This document shows, piece by piece, positions 16,332-25,856 of a stretch of DNA of 64,000 nucleotides. The position numbers and the translations under genes are program-made. How positions within the stretch are numbered: the stretch's first letter is position 1; every line of letters begins with the position of its first letter. The notes below the pieces were generated by a model. It worked only from the letters and a program-made list of their open reading frames with translations, made no database searches and was not told the DNA's origin. The stretch spans positions 2,029,890 through 2,093,889 of the forward strand of contig NZ_AP019797.1 of assembly GCF_009936275.1 (NCBI RefSeq), given 5' to 3'. The stretch comes from Rhodothermus marinus (GTDB lineage Bacteria; Bacteroidota; Rhodothermia; Rhodothermales; Rhodothermaceae).

Positions 16332-17592
16332 TCCGGAAGTAATCGTTGTCGGTGCCGGACTGGCCGGACTGCGCTGTGCCGGACTGCTTCATGCGCAGGG
16401 GATCGATGTCCTGCTGCTCGAACGCCAGGATCAGGTAGGGGGCCGCGTGCGCACCGACCAGATCGATGGCTTCCAACTGGATCGTGGCTTTCAGGTGCTG
16501 CAAACGGCCTATCCGGCCGCGCAACGCGCCTTCGATTACGAAGCGCTGGACCTTCGCCCTTTCCCGGCCGGCGCGTACGTGTTTACAGAAGGGTGCTTTC
16601 AGCCTTTCTTCGATCCGCTCCGCCATCCCGAGCACCTGTGGGGTACGCTGCGCAGTGGTCTTTTCGGTGCCCGGGATCTATTTGGTCTGCTAAAACTGGG
16701 ACGCCGACTGGAGACCTTCTCGATGGAGACAGCCGAATCTGACGATGCTGAGGCCGATCGAACCACCACGCGAACCCTGCTGGAGACACTGGGCTTTTCC
16801 GAGGCATTCATCCGGCGTTTCTGGCAACCGTTTCTGCGTGGCGTCTTTCTCGAAACGACCCTGGAGACGCGTGCCAGCAAGTTTTTCTTCGTGATGAAAG
16901 CTTTTCGCGAAGGTGAGGCGGCGTTGCCCGCCCGAGGCATGCAGGCCCTGCCCGACCAGCTCGCCGCGCGGCTGCCGGCCGAAACCATCCGAACCGGCTG
17001 CACTGTGACGCGCGTCGAGCCGGACGGCACCGTGCAGCTTCAGGACGGCACGACATTACGCCCACGCATTACGGTGCTGGCCGTCGATGCAGCCGCAATG
17101 ATCTGGCTGTGGCCAGACTGGAAGCTGGACGTGCGCTGGAATCAGAGCACGACCGTTTATTTCGCCGCCGACAGCGAACCGCCGGACGTACCCGATGCGC
17201 TGCTGCTCGAAGGCGACCCGGACGCCGGCCCCGTGGCAACGGCCGCAGCGCTCCACCGCATAGCGCCCTCTTACGCGCCTGCCGGCTCCTTCCTGCTGGC
17301 TGCCACAATGCCTGGATTCCTGCCTGATCGGCCCGCCATGGCTTTTGAAGTAGCCCTTCCCCAGCTTCGCCGCTGGTTCGGGCCGACAGTGAACCGATGG
17401 CAAGCGCTGGCCTGTTATCCGATCCGCCATGCTCTGCCCGCAGAGCCCGCCGGCTGGCAACCTCCCCGCCGGTATCAACTCAGCGATAAGGTATGGTGCT
17501 GTGGCGATTATTTTGGACCGGCTTCCATTCAGGGAGCCCTCTGGCATGCCGAACGTGTAGCCGAGCAGATTCTTGCGCAATATTATGGCTGA
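16312..17592 (+). CDS. FAD-dependent oxidoreductase, amine-oxidase/CrtD-like superfamily
   Basis: A 426-residue flavoprotein beginning with the dinucleotide-binding motif VVGAGLAGLRCAGLL and LLLERQDQVGGRVRTD, and ending with YFGPASIQGALWHAERVAEQIL, as in amine-oxidase/protoporphyrinogen-oxidase-type enzymes. Such genes often sit beside photolyases in this phylum. Being inside the carotenoid cluster it might be the 3',4'-desaturase (CrtD role) that the pathway needs, but no residue proves this. It overlaps the photolyase gene by 20 bases and the next gene by 8. Confidence 0.78.
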   Translation: MTSIRNDPEVIVVGAGLAGLRCAGLLHAQGIDVLLLERQDQVGGRVRTDQIDGFQLDRGFQVLQTAYPAAQRAFDYEALDLRPFPAGAYVFTEGCFQPFFDPLRHPEHLWGTLRSGLFGARDLFGLLKLGRRLETFSMETAESDDAEADRTTTRTLLETLGFSEAFIRRFWQPFLRGVFLETTLETRASKFFFVMKAFREGEAALPARGMQALPDQLAARLPAETIRTGCTVTRVEPDGTVQLQDGTTLRPRITVLAVDAAAMIWLWPDWKLDVRWNQSTTVYFAADSEPPDVPDALLLEGDPDAGPVATAAALHRIAPSYAPAGSFLLAATMPGFLPDRPAMAFEVALPQLRRWFGPTVNRWQALACYPIRHALPAEPAGWQPPRRYQLSDKVWCCGDYFGPASIQGALWHAERVAEQILAQYYG

Positions 17593-19042
17593 TATGGCTG
17601 AAATGCGCGTGCTGGTTACCGGCGCAACGGGTTATGTGGGCGGTCGGTTGATCCCGAGACTGCTCGAAGCCGGTTATCACGTCCGTGCCATGGCACGTGA
17701 CCGGCGCCGCCTGGAAGGACGCCCCTGGTCCGACCGCATCGAGATCGTCGAGGCCGACGTGCTACGCCCCGAAACACTTCCGGACGCCGTAAGCGGCATC
17801 CATACCGTATTTTATCTGATCCACGCGCTGGGTGGCGGCGATGATTTTATGCAGAAAGAGCAGGCCGGCGCCCGTAATCTTGCAGAGGCGGCTGCGCGTG
17901 CCGGAGTCCGCCATATCATCTATCTGGGAGGCCTACAGCCTCCTCAGCCTGTTTCGCGCCATCTGGAAAGTCGCCGGCTTACGGGCGAGGCCCTTCGAAG
18001 CGGTCCGGTTCCTGTTACAGAGCTGCGCGCCGGGATCATTCTGGGGTCGGGAAGTCTGTCCTTCGAACTGATTCGTTACCTGACAGAACGCCTGCCTGTG
18101 ATGATCACGCCGCGCTGGGTGAAAATCCCCACACAGCCGATCGCTATCCGCAACGTACTGGATTATCTGGTGGCGGCGTTGCAACACCCGCCGGAGCACT
18201 CCCGGATTGTGGATATCGGGGGACCGGACGTGCTCACCTACGCCGATCTGTTTCGCCTTTATGCCCGGCTGCGCGGTCTGCGGCGCTGGATTGTTCCTGT
18301 TCCAGTACTCTCGCCCCGACTCTCCTCGTACTGGATCGGGCTGGTCACGCCCCTGCCTGCGCGCATCGCACGCAAGTTGATCGACAGCCTTAAAGCGCCG
18401 ACGGTATGCCGCGACGATCTGGCCCGCCGGCTTTTTCCTGAAGTAACAACGCTTTCCGCCGAAGCCGCCATGCGACTGGCCCTTCAGCGTCTCGACGCCG
18501 GCCATGTCGAAACCATCTGGTTCGGGGCCTATTCCTCGGGGGATGCGGAGCGACTTACCACCCATTTAGAGGACCGCGAAGGCCTGCTGCGCGACAGCTA
18601 CTCCATCTGGATAGCGGCTGCGCCCTCCGCCGTCTTTGCTTACCTCAAGCGGCTGGGAGGATCCCGAGGATGGCCCTACGCCAACGGACTCTGGCGCCTG
18701 CGTGGCGTGCTGGATCGGCTGGTGGGCGGCATTGGTTATCGTCGCGGCCGTCGTCATCCGGAGGAATTGTACGCAGGCGATGCGGTTGATTTCTGGCGGG
18801 TCGAAGCGCTCGAGCCCGAGCGTCGTCTCCTGCTCCGCGCCGAAATGAAAGTGCCGGGACGTGCCTGGCTCCAGTTCGTCGTCCAACCGGAAGGGAAAGG
18901 GACCCGCTTGATCCAGCAGGCGCTTTTCGAGCCGCGCGGTCTGGCGGGTCTGCTCTACTGGTACAGCATCTATCCGCTCCATCGCCTCGTCTTTCGGGGC
19001 ATGCTCCGCGCCATCAAACAACAGGTAGAAACCAGCACGTAG
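17585..19042 (+). CDS. NmrA-like NAD(P)-binding domain fused to DUF2867 (SRPBCC-like)
   Basis: A 485-residue fusion. Residues ~7-290 are an atypical SDR ([16 protein letters not shown], then HIIYLGGLQ), which binds NAD(P) without the usual active site. Residues ~330-485 match DUF2867, a lipid-binding START-like fold ([20 protein letters not shown] ... [16 protein letters not shown]). Proteins of this fusion are usually annotated YbjT-like; their function is unknown. I chose ATG 17585 over the upstream TTG at 17573. Its position between two redox enzymes of the pigment operon suggests a carotenoid- or quinone-related role, as inference. Confidence 0.82.
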   Translation: MADMAEMRVLVTGATGYVGGRLIPRLLEAGYHVRAMARDRRRLEGRPWSDRIEIVEADVLRPETLPDAVSGIHTVFYLIHALGGGDDFMQKEQAGARNLAEAAARAGVRHIIYLGGLQPPQPVSRHLESRRLTGEALRSGPVPVTELRAGIILGSGSLSFELIRYLTERLPVMITPRWVKIPTQPIAIRNVLDYLVAALQHPPEHSRIVDIGGPDVLTYADLFRLYARLRGLRRWIVPVPVLSPRLSSYWIGLVTPLPARIARKLIDSLKAPTVCRDDLARRLFPEVTTLSAEAAMRLALQRLDAGHVETIWFGAYSSGDAERLTTHLEDREGLLRDSYSIWIAAAPSAVFAYLKRLGGSRGWPYANGLWRLRGVLDRLVGGIGYRRGRRHPEELYAGDAVDFWRVEALEPERRLLLRAEMKVPGRAWLQFVVQPEGKGTRLIQQALFEPRGLAGLLYWYSIYPLHRLVFRGMLRAIKQQVETST

Positions 19043-19046
19043 CCTC

Positions 19047-20579
19047 ATGCCAGACACCGATGTCATCGTTGTAGGAAGCGGGCACAATGCGCTGGTGGCC
19101 GCCGCCTATCTGGCCCGAAGCGGCCGGCGCGTGATGGTCTTCGAACGCCGAAGCCATGTGGGCGGCGCCGTTTCCACCGTGGAACTGGTGCCGGGCTATC
19201 GTTTCGACCTTGGAGGTAGCGCCCACATTCTCATTCGTCTGACGCCTGTCGTCGAGGAACTGGAGCTGGAGCGCTACGGCCTCGCGTACCTTGAAATCGA
19301 CCCGCTTTTCGTGGCCCCTTTCGAAGACGGCGAGACGCTTTTCATTTATCGCGATCTGGAGCGTACGGCCGCACTGCTCGAAGCGCATCTTCCCGGAGAA
19401 GGGGAAGCCTACGTGCGTTTCTGTAATCACTGGCTACCGTTTGCCGAAGCGGTATGCGAAACGTTCCTGCGCCCGCCGACGCCCTGGTCGATGGTGCGTG
19501 CGTTCAGCAGGCGGCGTCTGCCGAACTGGCGCCAGACGCTTCCACGCATTCTCAAACCGTTCGCACAGATTCTGGACGAATCATTTCGTTCCAAAAAGGT
19601 AAAGGCGCTGCTGGGCTGGATGGCGGCTCAATCAGGACCACCTCCGGGAGAACCGCTCAGCGCTCCGTTTCTGCTGTGGCATCCCCTCTATCATCGAGGC
19701 GGCATTGCCCGGCCACGAGGCGGATCGGGCATGCTGTCGGTAGCTCTGGCGCGATGCATCGTGGATCACGGGGGACTGGTTTACACCGACACGCCGGTCC
19801 GCCGCCTGCTCTATGAGCAGGGCCGCGTGACCGGGGTCGAGCTGGCCGACGGCGACCGTTATACGGCCCGCGCCGTGCTCTGCGGTACGCATCTGCTGGA
19901 AGTGATCGACCGGCTGCTTCCGATTGCCGAACTGCAGACGCTTCGGTCCCTGCTCCGCGTCGGCAACGGATTCGGCATCATGCTACGGCTGGCGCTGAAC
20001 GCACCCGTGCGTTATCGCGCCACGAACCATCCCGAGGCACGCATCGGTCTGCAATTGCTCTGCCGCTCGGTGGCACAGATCGAACGCGCCTACGGTGCCT
20101 ACCGAATGGGGCAACCGGCCTCGGATCCACCACTGGTTGCCATGACATTCAGCGCCGTGGACGATACGCTGGCGCCTCCAGGGGGCGAGGTGCTCTGGCT
20201 ATGGGGCCAGTACTTCCCCTACGAGCTGCACGGAAGCTCCTGGGATACCGAGGCGCCGCGCGTGCGCGAAATCCTGCTGCGACAATTCGAGCGCTACGCT
20301 CCCGGTACGCGTGAGCACATTGTCGGGGAACTGCTGCAGACGCCCGTCTGGCTCGAACGTGAACTGGGACTGCGCCGCGGCAACGTCATGCATCTGGAAA
20401 TGAGCCCGGATCAGATGTTCGCCCTCCGTCCTGCCTTGGGATGGTCCGGTTACCGCACGCCGATTCGCGGCCTCTATCTTACCGGAGCCAGCACGCATCC
20501 CGGTGGTGGCATCATGGGCGCCTCGGGGCGCAATGCCGCACACGTACTGCTGCACGACTTGGAACGCCGCAGCCTATGA
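19047..20579 (+). CDS. crtO: CrtO-like carotenoid oxidoreductase (candidate 4-ketolase)
   Basis: A 510-residue FAD enzyme of the CrtI/CrtO superfamily. The N-terminal fold reads [20 protein letters not shown] and [11 protein letters not shown]; the C-terminus [19 protein letters not shown] is the CrtO form rather than the CrtI form. The expected reaction is insertion of a 4-keto group on a beta-ionone ring, matching the monocyclic keto-carotenoids known from this group. It is followed by crtYcd through an ATGA overlap, so ring closure and ketolation are cotranslated. CrtD-type desaturation remains possible. Confidence 0.78.
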   Translation: MPDTDVIVVGSGHNALVAAAYLARSGRRVMVFERRSHVGGAVSTVELVPGYRFDLGGSAHILIRLTPVVEELELERYGLAYLEIDPLFVAPFEDGETLFIYRDLERTAALLEAHLPGEGEAYVRFCNHWLPFAEAVCETFLRPPTPWSMVRAFSRRRLPNWRQTLPRILKPFAQILDESFRSKKVKALLGWMAAQSGPPPGEPLSAPFLLWHPLYHRGGIARPRGGSGMLSVALARCIVDHGGLVYTDTPVRRLLYEQGRVTGVELADGDRYTARAVLCGTHLLEVIDRLLPIAELQTLRSLLRVGNGFGIMLRLALNAPVRYRATNHPEARIGLQLLCRSVAQIERAYGAYRMGQPASDPPLVAMTFSAVDDTLAPPGGEVLWLWGQYFPYELHGSSWDTEAPRVREILLRQFERYAPGTREHIVGELLQTPVWLERELGLRRGNVMHLEMSPDQMFALRPALGWSGYRTPIRGLYLTGASTHPGGGIMGASGRNAAHVLLHDLERRSL

Positions 20580-21328
20580 GCTACCTGTCGTTTCTAGCGC
20601 TGTTCATTGCGGTGCCGCTGCTTCTACTGCAACTTGCGCTTTACCGAAGCAACAGCCTGAAAACTTTCCGGAATCCGCACCGCGCTCTATGGCTGCTGGC
20701 TCTCATTGCGTTCGCCTACACCACCCCCTGGGATAACTATCTGGTGTATCGAGGCATCTGGAGTTATGGTCCGGACCGGGTGCTTTTTACGATCGGCTAT
20801 GTACCGATCGAAGAATATCTGTTTTTCCTGTTTCAACCGCTTCTAATAGGCAGTCTCTTTCTACTCCGAATCCCGAAGCCCGCCCCACCCCATCCGCAAC
20901 CACGCTGGCACCGGAGCCACCGGGCCGGCGTGCTGCTCTACGGGCTGCTGACCCTGCTCGGCTGGTTGGCCCTGAGCACGCCGCAGGGGCTGTACGCCGG
21001 CCTGATCCTGAGCTGGGCCGGACCTGTACTGATGGGCCAGTGGGCGATTGGCGGCTCGCTGGTACGTGCCTACCGCCGCCCCTTTCTTGAAGCGCTCCTT
21101 GCAGGCACCCTCTACCTCTGGGCCGCCGATGCCCTGGCCATCGCCGACGGAATCTGGACCATTCATCGGGCCACCAGCAGCGGGCTGCTTCTGGGAAACC
21201 TGCCCGTGGAAGAAGCGCTCTTTTTTCTGGTGACCAACCTGATGGTACTTCAGGGACTTCTTTTACTTCTTAAACCCGAAAATCACCATGACCGAAACAC
21301 CTCATCGTCTGCGCGTGGGCATCAGTAG
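20576..21328 (+). CDS. crtYcd: Lycopene cyclase, fused CrtYcd type
   Basis: A 250-residue integral membrane protein made of two homologous halves, each with about three helices and the conserved acidic element ([17 protein letters not shown] in the first half, [18 protein letters not shown] in the second). These match the CrtYc and CrtYd subunits of the heterodimeric cyclase, here joined in one chain. It forms a beta ring on lycopene; with CruF acting on the other end, a monocyclic gamma-type carotenoid results. The last 41 bases overlap the next gene in another frame. Confidence 0.9.
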   Translation: MSYLSFLALFIAVPLLLLQLALYRSNSLKTFRNPHRALWLLALIAFAYTTPWDNYLVYRGIWSYGPDRVLFTIGYVPIEEYLFFLFQPLLIGSLFLLRIPKPAPPHPQPRWHRSHRAGVLLYGLLTLLGWLALSTPQGLYAGLILSWAGPVLMGQWAIGGSLVRAYRRPFLEALLAGTLYLWAADALAIADGIWTIHRATSSGLLLGNLPVEEALFFLVTNLMVLQGLLLLLKPENHHDRNTSSSARGHQ

Positions 21329-22247
21329 TTGCCTGCTGGGCGAACCCGTACGCTTCAACGGCGGTCACGCCCGCGATCGCTCCCTGATCGAATTGCTCGG
21401 CCCTTTTGTCGAGTGGGTGCCCATGTGTCCTGAAGTGGCCGTGGGGATGGGCGTTCCCCGCGAGGCGGTGCGCCTAGTGGGCGACATCGAGCGTCCCCGA
21501 CTGGTGGGGTCAAACTCGGGCCGCGACTGGACCGACGCCATGCGCACCTGGAGCGAAGCCCAGGCCGAGCAGATTGCGCAAATGGATCTCGACGGCTTCA
21601 TTCTGAAAAGCCGCTCCCCTACCTGTGGCCTGTTTCGCGTGAAGGTGTACGATCAAAACGGAGTGCCTCGGAATGAAGGTCGCGGACTCTTCGCCGACGC
21701 ACTGGTCCGCCGGCTGCCTCTGCTTCCCATGGAAGAAGAGGGGCGCCTGCACGATCCGCTTCTCCGCGAAAACTTTGTCGATCGCCTGTTTGCCTATCAC
21801 CGGCTTCGCCATCTGCTCCGATCACAGCCCAGACCCGCCGACCTGGTCCGTTTCCACACGGCCCATAAACTGACGTTGCTTTCGCACAGCCCCGCCTACC
21901 TCAAGCGGCTGGGGCAGCTTGTGGCCCGCGCCGGAAGCGACGCTTTTCCTGAGATTCTGGACCGCTACGCCCGGTTGTTTATGGAAGCCATGAACCGTCC
22001 GGCCACCCGCAAAAAACACACAAACGTGCTGCAGCATCTGGCCGGTTACCTCCACGAACACCTCTCGGCCGAAGACCGTGCCGAGCTACATTCGCTGATC
22101 GAAGACTATCGGCGAGGCATGGTGCCTTTGATTGCACCACTCATTCTGCTTCGGCACCACCTCCGGCGCGCTCCGGTTCATCCCTGGGTGAAGGTGCAGG
22201 TCTATCTGGAGCCTTATCCTAAGGAGCTCATGCTGCGCAATTTCTGA
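21288..22247 (+). CDS. DUF523-DUF1722 fusion protein
   Basis: A 319-residue protein. Residues ~8-150 are DUF523 ([40 protein letters not shown]), a cysteine-rich domain; relatives act as thiouracil desulfurases with an Fe-S cluster. Residues ~185-305 are DUF1722/YbgA (LVRFHTAHKLTLLSHSP, YLHEHLSAEDRAEL). The same fusion is frequently encoded next to photolyase genes, so an accessory role in photodamage or modified-base handling is plausible but unproven. It is the last gene of the rightward operon. Confidence 0.85.
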   Translation: MTETPHRLRVGISSCLLGEPVRFNGGHARDRSLIELLGPFVEWVPMCPEVAVGMGVPREAVRLVGDIERPRLVGSNSGRDWTDAMRTWSEAQAEQIAQMDLDGFILKSRSPTCGLFRVKVYDQNGVPRNEGRGLFADALVRRLPLLPMEEEGRLHDPLLRENFVDRLFAYHRLRHLLRSQPRPADLVRFHTAHKLTLLSHSPAYLKRLGQLVARAGSDAFPEILDRYARLFMEAMNRPATRKKHTNVLQHLAGYLHEHLSAEDRAELHSLIEDYRRGMVPLIAPLILLRHHLRRAPVHPWVKVQVYLEPYPKELMLRNF

Positions 22248-22294
22248 TGCGATATCGGTCTTCTTCTATCGCGGGCGCAACGCGCGGAAGCGTT

Positions 22295-22337
22295 CCGAAG
22301 CGGGCGCGCCGGGCTGCAGCCCGACGGCCCGCTTCGG
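22295..22337. repeat. Nested inverted repeat between convergent genes
   Basis: CCGAAGCGGGC (22295-22305) and GCCCGCTTCGG (22327-22337) form a perfect 11-bp stem. Its loop contains the perfect 14-bp palindrome at 22310-22323 (CGGGCTGCAGCCCG). There is no T-run, so it is not a textbook intrinsic terminator, but its position between the converging DUF523 gene and sodC suggests a transcription barrier. The rest of the gap 22248-22424 shows no gene. Confidence 0.75.
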
Positions 22338-22424
22338 GGTTCGGACCGTGTCGAGGGTGCACACCGGTAGCGGATGCGCGTCGCGCGACCGCCTTCAGCA
22401 GGACAGCGGGCCGGAGTATCCGGG

Positions 22425-22979
22425 TTATTCCGTGGCCGGCGCGGCGATACCGATCACGCCGCAGGCCAGCCGGCCGCCTGCATTGCCCGTGGGCTGCGAG
22501 GCCAGGTCGTCTTCGGCCGCGTGTACGATCACGGCCCGACCGATGATGGAACGCGGACCGCTGAAGGCCACCACCGTATCGACGCGGCTGTAGCTGGCCA
22601 TCCCGTCTTCGCCAGCTTCCAGGTTGCCCAGGTCGCCCACGTGCCGCGCCGGGCTATCGGGCGCGCCGTGCGGCTGACCGGTGGGGTTGAAGTGGCCGCC
22701 CGCCGAGGTGGCATCCGGCGCGCTGCAGTCACCCCACTCATGAATGTGAAACCCGTGACGGCCGGGCGTCAGCCCCGAAACGGTCGCCTCGATGCGAATG
22801 CCCTCGGCCGTCCGGGTAAAATGCACCACGCCCTCCACCTGATTGCCTTCCGTGGGGTGCAGCACGGCGACGGCCCGGGAAATTTCCGGCGCGGCGGGCG
22901 TCTCGGCCGGAGGCGGCGCCGGTTGCTGGCAGGCCGCCCAGAGCAACGCAAAGGCAAACAATAGACTTTCTCGGCGCAT
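22425..22979 (-). CDS. sodC: Cu/Zn superoxide dismutase, lipoprotein form
   Basis: A 184-residue periplasmic/lipid-anchored enzyme that dismutes superoxide. The N-terminus has a signal peptide ending at LLWAAC followed by a Pro-rich linker (QQPAPPPAE). Copper and zinc ligands are in GFHIHEWGDC, AGGHFNPTGQPHG, ARHVGDLGN and AVIVHAAEDDL. Full length for the family. It is transcribed on its own, converging on the light-regulated operon. Confidence 0.92.
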   Translation of the reverse strand: MRRESLLFAFALLWAACQQPAPPPAETPAAPEISRAVAVLHPTEGNQVEGVVHFTRTAEGIRIEATVSGLTPGRHGFHIHEWGDCSAPDATSAGGHFNPTGQPHGAPDSPARHVGDLGNLEAGEDGMASYSRVDTVVAFSGPRSIIGRAVIVHAAEDDLASQPTGNAGGRLACGVIGIAAPATE

Positions 22980-23078
22980 GATTCCATCGGGGTCTGGTGG
23001 GTGGTTTCAGGTGCATAAAAAAAGCATTCGCCGGCAGAAAATCCACCGCCGGAGGTAACAGGCAGGTAATCCTTCCGG

Positions 23079-23600
23079 TCAGTCCACCAGCCCGAAGTAG
23101 GCCTTCACGGCCTCGTAATCGCGCAGATCGATGGGCGCTTTGCCGACCGGGAAGCCGTCGATGATCACCACCTTGAGCTGCCGGGGCGTCTGCACCAGGG
23201 CCAGCTGGCGCAGGTCGATCTCGTCGGTCGAAGCCTCGTAAAAGACCTCCAGAAAGCCCACCTCGAACGCATACCCCAGCGTGACGGTAAAGTCCACGGC
23301 CGGAAGATCGGCCGACTCGTAGGCGAACGTGTAGGGCAGCGCCGTCCAGGTGCCCTGCTCGTAGAAGTAAAGCAGCACGGCGCCGCCTTCGACCACACTC
23401 GGAGTGATTTCCGGCACGTCGTACCCGACGGAGGCGACGGGGCCGTTGTAGCGCAGCGTTTCGGGATTCAGCGTGAACGAGAAAGAAATCACGTTGGCGT
23501 TGCCGGGCGGTCCCGGCGGTCCGGCCGGTCCCTCGCAGGCCATCGGCAACAGCGCGGCGATCAGCACGACCAGAACGGGCACCAGACGATTTTTTCGCAT
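23079..23600 (-). CDS. Lipoprotein with a collagen-like Gly-Pro-Pro stretch after the lipid anchor
   Basis: A 173-residue protein, function unknown. The signal sequence VPVLVVLIAALLPMAC ends in a lipobox cysteine that is followed at once by EGPAGPPGPPGNAN, four collagen-like triplets, then a beta-rich domain (VISFSFTLNPETLRYNG, AVLLYFYEQGTWTALPY). The short GXY stretch just after the acylated Cys is a common spacer design in Bacteroidetes surface lipoproteins. I chose ATG 23600; the upstream frame reaches 23630, but its extension would precede the signal peptide. Confidence 0.75.
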   Translation of the reverse strand: MRKNRLVPVLVVLIAALLPMACEGPAGPPGPPGNANVISFSFTLNPETLRYNGPVASVGYDVPEITPSVVEGGAVLLYFYEQGTWTALPYTFAYESADLPAVDFTVTLGYAFEVGFLEVFYEASTDEIDLRQLALVQTPRQLKVVIIDGFPVGKAPIDLRDYEAVKAYFGLVD

Positions 23601-23634
23601 GACACACAGGGATTGGGTTGCGGAATGCACTCAG

Positions 23635-23664
23635 AAAAAACACAAAGGGCGCACCGTGGCGCCC
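23635..23664 (-). terminator. Intrinsic terminator after the asparaginase gene
   Basis: On the minus strand GGGCGC and GCGCCC (23664-23659 and 23652-23647) form a hairpin followed by TTTGTGTTTTTT. It lies between the iaaA stop and the next leftward gene. Confidence 0.75.
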
Positions 23665-23714
23665 TCTGGTATTTTTACCGCTCCTGTTGTCCAGCGTAGT
23701 GGACGGCCGTCCGT

Positions 23715-24728
23715 TCAGTCGCGATAAATCTTAATGGTGATGTGGCCGTGTTCGTCCACGTAGCCCCGGTACATGCCCTCCGTGTTGAAGACCATGGCCG
23801 CCCGGCCGTTGCGGTCCAGCGCGATGACGCCGCCGGTGCCGCCCATGCGCGTCAGTGTGCCGTGGATGACGGCGGCGGCGGCCTGCTCGACCGTCAGGCC
23901 GGCATACTTCATCAGGGCCACGATCTCATGGGCAATGGCGGCACGGATGAAGTATTCGCCCTGTCCGGTGGCCGAGATGGCGCAGGCGGCATTGTCCGCG
24001 TAGGTGCCCGCTCCGATGATGGGCGAGTCGCCTACGCGTCCGAACCGCTTGCCCATAATCCCGCCGGTCGAGGTGCCGGCCGCCAGGTTGCCGTAGCGGT
24101 CCAGCGCCACGGCGCCTACGGTTCCGTAGGCGTGTTCCTGCAGCTCGGGCACGGCGCCCATCCCCCGCTCTTTCATCCGACGCAACTGCTCCCGCCGCTC
24201 CGGCAGGATGAAGTACTCGTTCGGCACCAGTTCCAGCCCCTGTTCCTGCGCGAACGTCTCGGCACCGCGTCCGATCAGCATCACGTGCGGCGAGGCTTCC
24301 ATCACGCGCCGCGCCAGCAGGATCGGGTTCCTGACGGTCTTCACGCCGGCCACGGCACCCGCCTGCAGCGTGCGGCCGTCCATGATCGACGCGTCCAGTT
24401 CGGCCGTTCCCTCGCTGGTCAGCACGGCCCCGCGTCCCGCATTGAACAGCGGCGAGTCTTCCAGAATCCGGATGGCCGCCACCACGGCGTCCAGACTGGT
24501 ACCGCCTTCCTGCAGGACCCGGTAGCCGGCCTCCAGCGCCTCGCGGAGCGCCGCCCGGTACTGCTGTTCCCGCTCGGGCGTCATGCGATCGCGCGTGATC
24601 GTGCCGGCACCGCCGTGCACGACCAGCACCACGCGCGCCGTGTCGGCCGGTGCCGCTCGTAGTGCATCTGAAGTGGTACTGATTGACAAAAGGAGCATCC
24701 CGGCAATCAACAGCTTGAAGGCTCGCAT
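23715..24728 (-). CDS. iaaA: Isoaspartyl peptidase / L-asparaginase, plant type, secreted
   Basis: A 337-residue Ntn-hydrolase precursor. A signal peptide (~residues 1-26) precedes VVHGGAGTI. Autocleavage should occur before the Thr of YGTVGAVALD (near residue 200), which becomes the catalytic nucleophile of the beta chain; the beta chain also shows GDSPIIGAGTYADN and ISATGQGE, both family signatures. The enzyme hydrolyses isoaspartyl dipeptides and asparagine, probably in the periplasm. It has its own terminator downstream. Confidence 0.93.
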   Translation of the reverse strand: MRAFKLLIAGMLLLSISTTSDALRAAPADTARVVLVVHGGAGTITRDRMTPEREQQYRAALREALEAGYRVLQEGGTSLDAVVAAIRILEDSPLFNAGRGAVLTSEGTAELDASIMDGRTLQAGAVAGVKTVRNPILLARRVMEASPHVMLIGRGAETFAQEQGLELVPNEYFILPERREQLRRMKERGMGAVPELQEHAYGTVGAVALDRYGNLAAGTSTGGIMGKRFGRVGDSPIIGAGTYADNAACAISATGQGEYFIRAAIAHEIVALMKYAGLTVEQAAAAVIHGTLTRMGGTGGVIALDRNGRAAMVFNTEGMYRGYVDEHGHITIKIYRD

Positions 24729-24915
24729 GGCGTTACTTCCTGGTTTGCAAAAAGCCTGTGAGATACGAATCGTCTGGTAGGATCGTTACAATTCAGGTGT
24801 TTCGTTTTGTGTAAACTTACGAAGTGCTGTTTTAAAAAGCAGAGCGAAAAGGATTTAACGAATATTTCGCACCTTTTTTCGGTAGCATCGTATATATTAT
24901 TGAGTCTGTAGAATT

Positions 24916-25611
24916 TTGCCAAACCAAACCCAGCCAGAAACGACCGTGCTGCATAGAACCCGCATCGTCAAGAAGACCCAGCGTCCGCGTTCGGAGGAAG
25001 CGGAACAGCAGGACCGTCTGGCGCTGCTTCAGCAGATGAGCGACGAGGACCTGATGGAGCAGTTCCAGGCGGGCACCGTCGAGGCGTTCAACATCCTGGT
25101 GGAACGCTACTCCGAGCGCCTGATGCACTACCTCTACGGCTTCCTCGGCGACGCCCGTCGTTGCGAGGACCTGCTGCAGGAAACCTTCCTGCGCGTCTAC
25201 CGCAACCGGCACTCCTATCAGCGGATCGCCAAGTTCTCGACCTGGCTTTACACGATTGCCGGCAACCTGGCCCGCTCGGAGTACCGGAAGCGCAAGCGGC
25301 GGCGCGTCTACTCCATCCAGTCGGTCAATCGCGACGACGAGGAGTACGAAATCGCGCTGCCCGACGAGACGTTCTCGCCGGACAAGCACGCCGAAAGCAT
25401 CATCCAGGACAAGTACATTCAGGAGGCGCTCAGCAGCATCCCGCCCGACTTCCGGGAAGTGGTCGTGCTGCGCGACGTGCAGCAGCTCACCTACGAGGAG
25501 ATCGCCCAGATCACCGGGCTGCCTATGGGAACGGTCAAGAGCCGCATCAACCGTGGGCGCACGAAGCTGCAGGCGCTCCTGAAGGACATTTACGCCCCCG
25601 AGGAAGTCTGA
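24916..25611 (+). CDS. RNA polymerase sigma factor, ECF type
   Basis: A 231-residue ECF sigma factor. Region 2 is clear (AFNILVERYSERLMHYLY, DLLQETFLRVYRN, FSTWLYTIAGNLARSE) and so is region 4 (LSSIPPDFREVVVLRDVQQLTYEEIAQITGLP in two halves, then GTVKSRINRGR). The frame opens with TTG 24916; a GTG at 24946 is an equally good start, there being no ATG before the conserved part. The ~50-residue charged N-terminal extension is longer than usual. No anti-sigma gene follows; the gene stands alone, preceded by an AT-rich region with TATATT near 24893 and followed by a strong terminator. Confidence 0.9.
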   Translation: MPNQTQPETTVLHRTRIVKKTQRPRSEEAEQQDRLALLQQMSDEDLMEQFQAGTVEAFNILVERYSERLMHYLYGFLGDARRCEDLLQETFLRVYRNRHSYQRIAKFSTWLYTIAGNLARSEYRKRKRRRVYSIQSVNRDDEEYEIALPDETFSPDKHAESIIQDKYIQEALSSIPPDFREVVVLRDVQQLTYEEIAQITGLPMGTVKSRINRGRTKLQALLKDIYAPEEV

Positions 25612-25632
25612 TAACTTCCCCTGAAAGCCAGC

Positions 25633-25663
25633 GCGGCGTTCCGCTTCGGGACGCCGCTTTTTT
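25633..25663 (+). terminator. Intrinsic terminator after the sigma factor gene
   Basis: GCGGCGT (25633-25639) pairs with ACGCCGC (25651-25657), with an inner CCG/CGG stem, followed by six T (25658-25663). On the minus strand the same hairpin follows the small membrane gene at 25667-25771, so it may serve both directions. Confidence 0.9.
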
Positions 25664-25666
25664 GTT

Positions 25667-25771
25667 TCAGCCGGCCAGGATCCCGATCAGGATCATCAGC
25701 GCCGTAAAGCCCAGCAAAATCCCCAGCGCCAGCAACAGTTCCCGGCGGCGACGACGGCTCAACCAGGCCAT
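25667..25771 (-). CDS. Small single-pass membrane protein, 34 residues
   Basis: An ORF too short for usual gene calling. It starts MAWLSRRRRRELLLALG and continues as one unbroken hydrophobic helix (ILLGFTALMILIGILAG), a positive-inside single-span topology. A weak GAGGG lies ahead of the ATG. It ends just before the bidirectional hairpin at 25633-25663. The five-arginine patch next to a perfect helix is not expected by chance, but expression is unproven and no relative is recognised. Confidence 0.45.
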   Translation of the reverse strand: MAWLSRRRRRELLLALGILLGFTALMILIGILAG

Positions 25772-25856
25772 GGGACGGCCCTCATCAGGTGATCCCTGTC
25801 GTTTCTTCTACAATCGTACGACAGGCGCATCAAAAACGCAAATGCCCGAAGGCGCG

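Noticed and set aside
22248-22424. Possible tRNA or small RNA gene in the GC-rich gap
   Set aside because: No cloverleaf, T-loop or terminator could be recognised; only nested palindromes are present.
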